Shown: positions 1-6,250, numbered from the stretch's first letter. The stretch: 6,702 bases of DNA from Firmicutes bacterium UBA2296 (GCA_002345475.1 DDWC01000104.1:1-6702), one strand, 5' to 3'. Notes: a model not told the origin generated them from the letters alone. Program-made: numbers and translations.

Positions 1-518
1 ACATCGGCGGCCTTAAGCGCCCTCAGCTGTTTCAGCTCGTCGCTCAGGGAAAGGCCGTAGCCACTTTTTGCCTCCACCGTGGTGGTGCCGTGGGCCAACA
101 TAACATCCAGAACATTGAGCGTGTTCTGGCACAGTTCCTCCTCTGAGGCTGCCCGTGTGTGGCGAACAGTGCTCAGTATGCCACCGCCGGCGGCCAGTAT
201 CTCCAGGTAGGGTGCGCCCCTTAACCTCAGGCCCAGCTCACTATCGCGGTAACCCGCAAAGGCCAAATGCGTGTGGCAGTCTACATAGCCTGGCATCACC
301 AGTTTGCCATCTGCGTCGATGACTTCAGCGTCAGGCCCCGCCACCCGCCAGGCCTCAGCTTCGTCGGCGGTGACCAGCTCAATTGTCTCACCACAAATTA
401 CCACATATCCCGGAGCAAACTCTGCCAGCGCACCAAACTCCTCGCCTACCTGTGGCCTGCTGCTAAAGCCCTGCGTCGTCACAACACAACCGCCCCTGAT
501 TAGTCTCCTTATGCTCAC
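1..518 (-). CDS. hutI: Imidazolonepropionase, N-terminal part (runs off the left edge)
   Basis: HutI is a metal-dependent amidohydrolase of the cytosolic histidine-degradation pathway. It hydrolyses 4-imidazolone-5-propionate to N-formimino-L-glutamate, the substrate of the enzyme encoded just upstream. The 172 complete codons visible carry the family landmarks in order: VMPGYVDCHTHLAF at about residues 74-87, with the metal-binding HxH at H82 and H84; a GGGILSTVRHTRAASEEEL stretch at about 111-129; and GTTTVEAKSGYGL at about 144-156. The match to Bacillus-type HutI is direct. Full-length family members are about 410-420 residues, so roughly the last 60% lies outside the window, including the remaining metal and catalytic residues. 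The start is a GTG at 518-516 that overlaps the TGA stop of the upstream gene as GTGA, with purine-rich GGTGGAGG just before it. This implies translational coupling. No in-frame ATG gives a better N terminus. Confidence 0.95.
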   Translation of the reverse strand, partial: MSIRRLIRGGCVVTTQGFSSRPQVGEEFGALAEFAPGYVVICGETIELVTADEAEAWRVAGPDAEVIDADGKLVMPGYVDCHTHLAFAGYRDSELGLRLRGAPYLEILAAGGGILSTVRHTRAASEEELCQNTLNVLDVMLAHGTTTVEAKSGYGLSLSDELKQLRALKAAD

Positions 519-1414
519 TTGCCTCCACCCAGTCTGAACTCAAGGACCTGATCCGCAGAAAAACCTGCCAGCTTCAGGCTGTGTATGGCCGAATCCAGCA
601 ACGCCTGGACCGGCAATAGACCCACGACTTCGCTACCGCTGATGGCAATGCCATATGCGGCAGCTTCATTCGCAATGGCCTCCATGGCCGTGTGCATGCC
701 AGTGATGGTGAAATCGACCAGATTCATAGAAATCTGAGTGTGGTTGCCCTCTTCTATCATCAGTCCTAGGGCCTTTACTGCAGGTAGACCACCTCCCGAC
801 TCACGCACCTTCCTGGCGATGGCGCGTGCCGCCTTGAGGTCGGTAGATTCAAGGTTGACGTTGAATGCCACCAACGGAGGCCGCGCCCCCACGACGGTGC
901 CACCGCTTCTCAGATTAGCCACTGCGGGACCGAAATCTGGCTTGCGCTCGGGTCTGGTGATATCCTTTATCAGCAGCTCGTATTCGCCCCGCCTTACATC
1001 GGCCAGATTGCGCCGCTCCGGAGTGCGGGCGGCACGCTCGTAGAGGTACACCGGGATATCTAGTTCTTCTCCGATGCGCGCCCCTACCCGCTCAGCAATG
1101 GTTATGCATTCCTCCATGCTAGTCGCTCCCAGCGGCACGAAGGGGATGACGTCTGTCGCGCCCAGACGAGGGTGCTCCCCGCGATGTTCCTGCATGTCAA
1201 TCAGTTCTGCGGCTTTCTGAGCACCACGGAAGGCTGCCTCGGCTACCGATTCTGGCTCACCCACGAAGGTCACCACGACCCGGTTATGATCCTTATCCGG
1301 CTTAACGTCCAGCAGGTTTATTCCCTCCACCCCACTGATGGCTCCGGTTATAGCGGCAATAACCTCGGGCCGCCTTCCTTCGCTAAAGTTTGGTATACAC
1401 TCGATAAGCTTCAA
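515..1414 (-). CDS. ftcD: Glutamate formimidoyltransferase (stand-alone, 299 aa)
   Basis: This enzyme transfers the formimino group of N-formimino-L-glutamate to tetrahydrofolate, giving glutamate and 5-formimino-tetrahydrofolate (EC 2.1.2.5). The protein opens with MKLIECIPNFSEGR, the FTCD N-terminal subdomain signature, which extends to about residue 178. EHRGEHPRLGATDVIPFVPL follows, where H81 aligns with the catalytic His82 of the porcine enzyme. The second subdomain (about 179-297) contains VAFNVNL, QISMNLVDF and EVVGLLP. At 299 aa it lacks the fused cyclodeaminase domain of animal FTCD, so a separate FchA-type cyclodeaminase must complete the route to methenyl-tetrahydrofolate; none is visible. 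The start is TTG at 1414-1412: AGGAGG lies 8 nt upstream and the N terminus fits the family exactly. An ATG 5 nt further upstream is out of frame and meets TGA after one codon. The gene begins 12 bp after the hutH stop and overlaps hutI by 4 bp. Bacterial copies carry various symbols (ftcD, fctD). Confidence 0.95.
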   Translation of the reverse strand: MKLIECIPNFSEGRRPEVIAAITGAISGVEGINLLDVKPDKDHNRVVVTFVGEPESVAEAAFRGAQKAAELIDMQEHRGEHPRLGATDVIPFVPLGATSMEECITIAERVGARIGEELDIPVYLYERAARTPERRNLADVRRGEYELLIKDITRPERKPDFGPAVANLRSGGTVVGARPPLVAFNVNLESTDLKAARAIARKVRESGGGLPAVKALGLMIEEGNHTQISMNLVDFTITGMHTAMEAIANEAAAYGIAISGSEVVGLLPVQALLDSAIHSLKLAGFSADQVLEFRLGGGK

Positions 1415-1422
1415 GTCATTTT

Positions 1423-1428
1423 CCTCCT
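1423..1428 (-). promoter_or_regulatory. Ribosome binding site deciding the TTG start of the formimidoyltransferase gene
   Basis: The minus strand reads TAGGAGG, where TAG is the hutH stop codon, so the stop and Shine-Dalgarno sequence overlap. AGGAGG is 8 nt from the TTG at 1414, an ideal spacing, but only 3 nt from the out-of-frame ATG at 1419. This supports TTG as the true start. Confidence 0.8.
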
Positions 1429-2968
1429 ATCTCTCAGGCACGACAATTATATCGCCCATGTGTTCTTCTATGGCTAGCACAACTCTTCCGCTTTGCACCA
1501 GCTCATAGCCGCTGTTCAGGTCAGGGTACATGATCCTGTCATCACCAAGCGGAGCGACTACCTCACGGATCAGACGGTAGGCGGTAGCAGTGGCAGGAGA
1601 CAGTCCGCTGTGCCCCTGGAACTCCACCCCCTGGGCAGCTGTGACCAGTTCAATGCCGATTACCCGTTGCGTATTCATCACTATTTCTCTCAACTTGCGA
1701 CAGGCCATGCCGCCCATACTCACATGGTCTTCCTGATTAGCGCTACTGGGGATGGAGTCCACGCTGGCGGGATGCGACAGCACTTTGTTCTCCGAGACCA
1801 GCGCCGCCGCCGTGTACTGCGCAATCATGAAGCCGGAATTAACCCCGCCTGAACGAGTCAGAAAAGCCGGCAAGCCCGAAAGCTGAGGGTTTACCAGGCG
1901 CTCAATGCGTCTCTCAGACATATTGGCTATTTCCGCTACCGCCATGGACAGATAATCCGCTACCAAAGCCAGGGGCTCTCCGTGGAAATTCCCGGCAGAG
2001 ATTACATCATCCTGCTCGGCGAACACCAGGGGATTGTCGGTAGCCGAGTTGAACTCAACCTCGGCCACTTGTTCCGCATGCGCAAGCGCTGTCAGACATG
2101 CCCCGTAGACCTGAGGTATACACCGCAAGGAGTACGCGTCCTGCACGCGCAGTTCCCCCGGCGACGTAGTCAGTGCGCTTCCCGTCAGCAACTTGACCAG
2201 TGACAAAGCTACCGCCTGTTGCCCCCTATGCGGCCGTACCATGGAGACCTTCTCGTCGTAAGCCGCTGTTATGCCCCGCAGGGCCTGATGCGTCATCCCT
2301 GCCGCCACCAGCGCAGTCTTTAAGGTCGTCCTGGCATCATACAACGCCAAAGCCAGATTAGCTCCCATGGCCTGTGTCCCGTTGATCAGCGCCAGTCCTT
2401 CCTTGGCGGAAAGACTTAGTACAGGGATGCCGCGTCGCAGCAAAGCCTCGGCACCGGGAATGACTTCCCCATCAACTTCTGCCAGGCCTTCTCCCAGCAT
2501 AGGCAGAACCATATGTGCCAGTGGCGCCAAATCGCCGCTGGCTCCCAGCGAACCCTGAGAAGGGACCACCGGGTGGACTCTCTGGTTGAGAAAGCTGATG
2601 AGCGAATCGATGATATCTTCTCTCACGCCCGAATATCCCTTGGCCAGCGCGTTGACCCGCAGCAACATCATGGCCCGCACCACATCGGTGTTGTAGGGCT
2701 GACCGACCCCGCAAGCGTGGCTTACTATCAGGTTGTGCTGCAGTTCTGCGGTCTGGTGCCCACTTATAAAGGTATCACTGAACTTGCCAAATCCGGTAGT
2801 GATACCGTATACAGGCCGCTCCTGGCGCACCAGTTCCTCGACATATTTCCGCGCCACACGCACATTTTGACGCGCCTCAGAGGCCAGGACTACCCTCGCG
2901 CTGCCGCGGCTTACCGCCACTATTTGCTCCAGAGTAAGCCCATGCCCCAAAATTACTACTTCCCTCAT
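1427..2968 (-). CDS. hutH: Histidine ammonia-lyase
   Basis: HutH eliminates ammonia from L-histidine to give trans-urocanate, the first step of histidine degradation. It acts as a cytosolic homotetramer. At 513 aa it has the usual length. The Ala-Ser-Gly triad that cyclises to the MIO electrophile lies at 143-145 in GSLGASGDLAPLAHM. Other active-site landmarks are Y54 in RPVYGITTGFG, H84 in IVSHACGVG, N197 in LINGTQA, the QDAYSLRCIPQVYG block at 276-289, F328 in GNFHGEP and E413 in NQEDHVSM. Each is offset by one or two residues, or none, from Pseudomonas putida HutH numbering. The Glu in that last motif is typical of histidine rather than phenylalanine or tyrosine lyases. The frame stays open 183 nt further upstream, but that extension lies inside the preceding gene. 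The ATG at 2968 gives MREVVILGHGLTLEQI, a normal N terminus, and has AGAGGTG just ahead of it. The gap to the upstream gene is 31 bp. Confidence 0.97.
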   Translation of the reverse strand: MREVVILGHGLTLEQIVAVSRGSARVVLASEARQNVRVARKYVEELVRQERPVYGITTGFGKFSDTFISGHQTAELQHNLIVSHACGVGQPYNTDVVRAMMLLRVNALAKGYSGVREDIIDSLISFLNQRVHPVVPSQGSLGASGDLAPLAHMVLPMLGEGLAEVDGEVIPGAEALLRRGIPVLSLSAKEGLALINGTQAMGANLALALYDARTTLKTALVAAGMTHQALRGITAAYDEKVSMVRPHRGQQAVALSLVKLLTGSALTTSPGELRVQDAYSLRCIPQVYGACLTALAHAEQVAEVEFNSATDNPLVFAEQDDVISAGNFHGEPLALVADYLSMAVAEIANMSERRIERLVNPQLSGLPAFLTRSGGVNSGFMIAQYTAAALVSENKVLSHPASVDSIPSSANQEDHVSMGGMACRKLREIVMNTQRVIGIELVTAAQGVEFQGHSGLSPATATAYRLIREVVAPLGDDRIMYPDLNSGYELVQSGRVVLAIEEHMGDIIVVPER

Positions 2969-2999
2969 ACCACACCTCTTAACCTCATTGTCGTAAACA

Positions 3000-3698
3000 C
3001 TAATCCTTGCACTCGCGGATAATTCCGATGGGCGTCTGCTCATTGGATTGCCCAAGGGGGTTGTCCATAAGCGTTCGCTCCACCAATCGGCGGTCAATCC
3101 CTGCGCTACTCCCGATAACCCAGGATCCACCCACATCATTGACATCCACAACGCAGGCTCCTACGCCCACCCGGGCAGCGACACGCGCCGCTACGCCGTC
3201 TGGATCACTGGGGCCCAAGGTAACTCGTTTGTTGTAAGGCGGGATTACGTAATCTGCCGCCCCGTCAATCAGCGCTGCCTGCATGCCTGCCACACGATAG
3301 AAGTCGCCGCTGCGGCCAAAATTACGGGTCACGGCATGGACCGCGGCGCCCAGCAAAATCCGCAGCGTGCCACATTCGCGAATGGCCATTTCCATCGTCT
3401 CAGGACTGCCAAGCCCAATGCCGTAACTCACCTTTTTTACCTTCCCGGAAAGGTATACGGCCAGGGGTCGTGGTTTAATCTCATCGATGGGGATAGATCT
3501 GCCCTGGCTGGCTGCGGTGGCTTTTTCACTCAAAAAAATGATGTCTCCGGGCTGGACTAGGTCCTTGCAGTATCGCCAGGCGATTTCTGCCATATCCTCT
3601 CCAGCCATAATGACATGGGTGCGCACCGGTATTCTGAGAAAGACGCGGCCGTCAACTTCTATTGTCGGCTTTCTCTCTTTGTGATATCCTTCTCCCAT
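3000..3698 (-). CDS. CofE/COG1478-like putative gamma-glutamyl ligase (F420-0:glutamate ligase family, divergent)
   Basis: The 232-aa protein resembles coenzyme F420-0:L-glutamate ligase (CofE), which in methanogens and actinobacteria uses GTP to add gamma-linked glutamate to F420-0. Collinear similarity to archaeal CofE, compared from memory, includes GEDMAEIAWR at about 33-42 (GDDLAELI in CofE), LVQPGDIIFLSEKATAASQGR at 47-67, SDPDGVAARVAARVG at 164-178 and ACVVDVNDVGG at 181-190 (the DTNG strand of CofE). Two places look unlike true CofE. The AGIDASN motif is AGMQAALID at 138-146, and the segment after D185 lacks the GRxFRxG pattern. The substrate is therefore unknown, and it need not be F420. 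No signal peptide or membrane segment is seen; it is probably cytosolic. A GTG at 3707 is in frame, but it is part of the Shine-Dalgarno sequence; the ATG at 3698 is preferred. It is the first gene of the hut operon in this window, 31 bp before hutH. The family call is good, the function uncertain. Confidence 0.8.
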   Translation of the reverse strand: MGEGYHKERKPTIEVDGRVFLRIPVRTHVIMAGEDMAEIAWRYCKDLVQPGDIIFLSEKATAASQGRSIPIDEIKPRPLAVYLSGKVKKVSYGIGLGSPETMEMAIRECGTLRILLGAAVHAVTRNFGRSGDFYRVAGMQAALIDGAADYVIPPYNKRVTLGPSDPDGVAARVAARVGVGACVVDVNDVGGSWVIGSSAGIDRRLVERTLMDNPLGQSNEQTPIGIIRECKD

Positions 3699-3702
3699 TA
3701 GT

Positions 3703-3710
3703 ATCACCTC
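3703..3710 (-). promoter_or_regulatory. Ribosome binding site deciding the ATG start of the CofE-like gene
   Basis: The minus strand reads GAGGTGAT, a perfect 8-base match to the anti-Shine-Dalgarno region, a few bases before the ATG at 3698. The competing GTG start at 3707 lies within this element, so it is unlikely to be used. Confidence 0.75.
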
Positions 3711-3719
3711 GGTTATTTC

Positions 3720-3741
3720 TTAGGACCGTTAACGGTACTAA
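3720..3741. promoter_or_regulatory. Near-perfect 22-bp palindrome, candidate operator between divergent genes
   Basis: The 12-bp core ACCGTTAACGGT at 3725-3736 is perfectly self-complementary. After one unpaired position on each side (G3724, A3737), TTAG at 3720-3723 pairs with CTAA at 3738-3741. Ten of eleven base pairs therefore match, with no loop. Loop-free symmetry of this size is typical of a homodimeric transcription-factor site rather than a terminator, which needs a loop. It ends 21 bp upstream of the CofE-like gene's ATG and 59 bp upstream of the membrane-protein gene's ATG, so it could control either or both. No regulator gene is in the window. It does not fit the CcpA cre consensus. 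Confidence 0.55.
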
Positions 3742-3756
3742 CTTCTGGCACTGTGG

Positions 3757-3778
3757 CGGCAATTCCTGCCGATTGCCG
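3757..3778 (+). repeat. Small inverted repeat in the leader of the DUF95 gene
   Basis: CGGCAAT at 3757-3763 is the reverse complement of ATTGCCG at 3772-3778, with an 8-nt loop. In the transcript of the plus-strand gene this could form a 7-bp hairpin ending 7 nt before its ribosome binding site. No T-run follows, so it is not a normal terminator. It could influence translation or be chance. Confidence 0.3.
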
Positions 3779-3785
3779 GCTTACG

Positions 3786-3791
3786 AAAGGA
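3786..3791 (+). promoter_or_regulatory. Ribosome binding site deciding the ATG-3801 start of the DUF95 gene
   Basis: AAAGGA lies 9 nt before the ATG at 3801. It is directly against the in-frame ATG at 3792, too close to serve it. The GTG at 3753 has no recognisable site ahead of it. Confidence 0.6.
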
Positions 3792-3800
3792 ATGTGTATA

Positions 3801-4367
3801 ATGACTCAGCTTAAGCCGTACATAAGAATTGCCGGTTTGCTGCTACTTGGCGGCGTTTTATGTGGTGTGGCTCTGACGCTGTTACTGCCCTCGCTTATCG
3901 AGAGTTTTTTCACGCTGATTTTTGCCTCGCTGGGTGATCTGGCCGAGACCATTTTTAATGAACAGGGTGGCCTTCAGGGCACAGTGACTCTGTTCTGGCA
4001 CAACTTCAGGGCGGCCATCGGCATGGCAGTGATGGGATTTGCTTTCGGACTTTATCCGCTGCTGGGCATCACCCTGAACGGATTCATCGTCGGCATAGTC
4101 CTGGCCTTGTCCTTAATGGAGGGGCAACTCCTGGTCTTTCTGGTAGGCATCCTGCCCCACGGGGTCTTTGAGCTTCCTGCCCTGGTTATTGCAGCAGGCG
4201 CGGGCCTGTACCTGGGGTGGGGGCCGCTCAGGAAACCATGGGCCGGCTACAAAGCTGCTCTCGGCCACACTGTGGATCCGCTCCTGCTGGCCTCGGCCAT
4301 GCTGGTTCTGGCCGCATTTATTGAAGTCAGCGTCACTCCCCTTCTGCTCTCTCTGGTTTTGCGTTAG
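3801..4367 (+). CDS. SpoIIM/DUF95-superfamily integral membrane protein
   Basis: The 188-aa protein is strongly hydrophobic. Probable membrane segments are at about 8-29, 32-46, 70-87, 88-106, 109-137 and 160-187. Family landmarks are FWHNFRAAIGMAVMGFAFG at 65-83, then LNGFIVGIVLA at 92-102, ILPHGVFELPALVIAAG at 117-133 and AAFIEVSVTPLLL at 171-183. The PHGxFELPA and FIExxVTP patterns are characteristic of the broad DUF95 (Pfam SpoIIM) family found in bacteria and archaea. B. subtilis SpoIIM, a member of the engulfment complex with SpoIID and SpoIIP, has PQNLLIIPV at the equivalent place as I recall it. This is therefore probably a relative rather than the sporulation protein, and no symbol is given. 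Some automated pipelines would label it 'stage II sporulation protein M'. The ATG at 3801 is preferred over GTG 3753 and ATG 3792 because of ribosome-binding-site spacing and because it begins just before the first membrane segment. It is transcribed away from the hut operon and towards ftsH. Its function is unknown. Confidence 0.85.
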   Translation: MTQLKPYIRIAGLLLLGGVLCGVALTLLLPSLIESFFTLIFASLGDLAETIFNEQGGLQGTVTLFWHNFRAAIGMAVMGFAFGLYPLLGITLNGFIVGIVLALSLMEGQLLVFLVGILPHGVFELPALVIAAGAGLYLGWGPLRKPWAGYKAALGHTVDPLLLASAMLVLAAFIEVSVTPLLLSLVLR

Positions 4368-4387
4368 TACGCTAAAGTGTGATAATA

Positions 4388-4420
4388 ATAAAGACCCGCA
4401 GTCTGACTGCGGGTCTTTAT
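4388..4420. terminator. Bidirectional intrinsic terminator between the DUF95 gene and ftsH
   Basis: ATAAAGACCCGCAGTC at 4388-4403 is perfectly complementary to 4405-4420 around a single central base. In RNA this gives a GC-rich stem of about 13-14 bp closed by a small loop of the central bases. Read leftward, out of ftsH, it is followed by TTTATTATTATC, a fair U-rich tail. Read rightward, the stem ends in CTTTAT, a weaker tail. It begins 20 bp after the plus-strand stop and 7 bp from the ftsH stop, so one element serves both convergent genes. Confidence 0.85.
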
Positions 4421-4427
4421 CACTCCC

Positions 4428-6242
4428 TCACTCCACCGCAACCAGCGGCGGCAGTTTCCCTGTATTAAGCAACTCCAGAAGTTCCTCACCCTTAAGGGTT
4501 TCGCGCTCCAGCAGAGCTTCAACGATGAGATCCAGTTTTTCCTTATTGGCAGAAAGGAGTTTTTCCGCCCTGTGGTAGCAGCGATCCACTATGTTGCGCA
4601 CCTCGCGGTCTATGGTATGAGCCACCGCTTCACTAAAGTTGCGCTGACGGGATATATCACGGCCAAGGAATACTTGTTCTTCCTTGAGACCGTATGTTAC
4701 CGGACCAAGCTCTTCGCTCATGCCAAACTCCATGACCATACGTCGCACCCAGCTGGTGGACTTGTCCAGGTCATCCTGTGCCCCGGTGGAAATCTCGCTA
4801 AAAACAATCTGCTCGGCCACCCTGCCCGCCAGGGCATGGGTGACATTGTCGAGAATCTCTGTTTTAGTCATAATAAAGCGGTCTTCAACGGGGAGCGAAA
4901 TGACGTAACCGCCAGCCATGCCCCGCGGAATAATACTTACAATGTGCACAGGGTCAGAGCCCGGCGTCAGCACGCGGCTCAGGGCGTGACCCGCTTCATG
5001 GTAGGCGAATACCTTGCGCTCTTTTTCCGTAATCACACGCGCCTTTTTCTTCGGCCCGGCGATAACCCTGTTGATAGCCTCCTCAAGATCACCCATGGCG
5101 ACCTTCTTGCGATCCTGCCTGGCCGCGAGAAGCGCAGCCTCGTTGACCAGATTCTCCAGATCGGCGGCGGTGAAACCCGGCGTAAGCCTGGCCAGCACTT
5201 CCAGGCGCACCCCTTCTTCCAGCGGCTTGTTGCGAGCATGCACCCTGAGAATAGCCTCACGCTCAGAAATGTCCGGGCGGCCCACGGTGACCTGACGGTC
5301 AAAGCGACCCGGTCGCAGCAAAGCGGGATCCAGGATGTCGGGGCGGTTAGTGGCTGCCATGATTATTACACCTTCGTTGCCGTCAAAACCGTCCATCTCA
5401 ACCAGGAGCTGGTTTAGAGTCTGTTCGCGCTCGTCATGACCGCCACCCAGACCGGCACCGCGCTGTCTGCCGACGGCATCTATTTCGTCGATGAACACTA
5501 TGGCTGGAGCAGCCTTCTTGGCCTGATCGAACATGTCTCGCACGCGGGAAGCGCCCACACCCACAAACATCTCGACGAAATCCGAGCCAGAGATACTGAA
5601 AAAGGGCACACCAGCTTCCCCGGCAACGGCTCTCGCCAGCCAGGTCTTGCCCGTGCCGGGAGGCCCAAACAGGAGTACACCCTTAGGTATGCGAGCACCG
5701 ATATCGGTAAACTTGCGGGGGTTTTGCAGAAACTGCACAATCTCTTCAAGCTCTTCCTTAACTTCTTCATAACCGGCCACGTCGGCAAAGGTGATACGCC
5801 GTTTAGGCTCGGTCTGAATCTTAGCCCGCGATTTGCCGAAGTTCATGACCTTGCTGCCGCCCGACTGGGATTGCTGCATGAAGAAATACCACACACCGGC
5901 AAAAAGTGCAAACATCAGCCCGTAAGTGATTAAGGTGGTCCACCAGGGTGGTGCGGGAGGGTCCTGGTACTCATATGCTGTTTTACTGCGCAGCAGTGGC
6001 ACAAGTTCACTGTCTCCTGGCGGAACTACTGTGCGGAACTTGGTGCCGTCGTTCAGTTCACCAGTGATCTCGTTGCCAATTTGCAGGACGCTCTTCACCC
6101 GATCGTTTTCAACTAGCTGATAGAACTCGCCGTAATTGAACTCCTCAGGAACTGCGGTCCTGGTGGTGAAAAACTGGATCAGCGAAATGCCGATCATTAT
6201 TAATAAAAGGTACAAGCTAGCTGTTCTAAGATTCCTGTTCAA
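4428..6242 (-). CDS. ftsH: ATP-dependent zinc metalloprotease FtsH
   Basis: FtsH is a hexameric AAA+ protease of the inner (cytoplasmic) membrane that extracts and degrades damaged membrane proteins and unstable regulators. At 604 aa the length is normal. It has a membrane segment at about 9-25, an external domain at about 27-100 and a second membrane segment at about 102-122. The AAA module has Walker A GPPGTGKT at 193-200, the pore loop MFVGVG at 225-230, Walker B IVFIDEID at 248-255, sensor-1 N299 in AATNRPD, and arginine fingers R313 and R316 in LLRPGRFDR. The second region of homology continues to about 398. The peptidase has zinc-binding HEAGH at 415-419 and the third ligand D491 in STGAQDDLDKST. 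Oddities are W201 directly after Walker A (usually Leu or Met) and GAQDDL where GAxNDL is usual. The start is TTG at 6242, with AGGAGGT 8 nt upstream; there is no suitable ATG. It lies 64 bp downstream of hpt, the conserved Firmicutes order. Confidence 0.98.
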   Translation of the reverse strand: MNRNLRTASLYLLLIMIGISLIQFFTTRTAVPEEFNYGEFYQLVENDRVKSVLQIGNEITGELNDGTKFRTVVPPGDSELVPLLRSKTAYEYQDPPAPPWWTTLITYGLMFALFAGVWYFFMQQSQSGGSKVMNFGKSRAKIQTEPKRRITFADVAGYEEVKEELEEIVQFLQNPRKFTDIGARIPKGVLLFGPPGTGKTWLARAVAGEAGVPFFSISGSDFVEMFVGVGASRVRDMFDQAKKAAPAIVFIDEIDAVGRQRGAGLGGGHDEREQTLNQLLVEMDGFDGNEGVIIMAATNRPDILDPALLRPGRFDRQVTVGRPDISEREAILRVHARNKPLEEGVRLEVLARLTPGFTAADLENLVNEAALLAARQDRKKVAMGDLEEAINRVIAGPKKKARVITEKERKVFAYHEAGHALSRVLTPGSDPVHIVSIIPRGMAGGYVISLPVEDRFIMTKTEILDNVTHALAGRVAEQIVFSEISTGAQDDLDKSTSWVRRMVMEFGMSEELGPVTYGLKEEQVFLGRDISRQRNFSEAVAHTIDREVRNIVDRCYHRAEKLLSANKEKLDLIVEALLERETLKGEELLELLNTGKLPPLVAVE

Positions 6243-6250
6243 GGCTATGT

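Noticed and set aside
267..537. Two short overlapping plus-strand open frames near the hutI start.
   Set aside because: Both are antisense to well-conserved hutI codons and to the end of the formimidoyltransferase gene, with no domain or supporting signal.
2513..3022. A 169-codon open frame on the plus strand opposite the 5' part of hutH.
   Set aside because: It is antisense to conserved hutH sequence including codons near the MIO triad, with no recognised domain and no convincing ribosome binding site.
2969..3151. An in-frame 61-codon N-terminal extension of hutH.
   Set aside because: It overlaps the 3' end of the CofE-like gene, does not resemble any HutH N terminus, and the ATG at 2968 has a proper Shine-Dalgarno sequence.
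3048..3560. A 170-codon open frame on the plus strand opposite the CofE-like gene.
   Set aside because: The opposite strand encodes a protein with clear family similarity and an excellent ribosome binding site; this frame has neither.
3773..3802. TTGCCG and TATAAT separated by 18 bp on the plus strand, a sigma-A-like promoter.
   Set aside because: The -10 hexamer overlaps the preferred ATG at 3801, so transcription would begin inside the coding region. It is probably coincidental, unless a start further downstream is used, which would cut into the first membrane segment.
4572..5417. A 281-codon open frame on the plus strand opposite ftsH.
   Set aside because: It lies wholly antisense to strongly conserved ftsH codons, has no recognisable domain, and shows the odd composition of a shadow frame.
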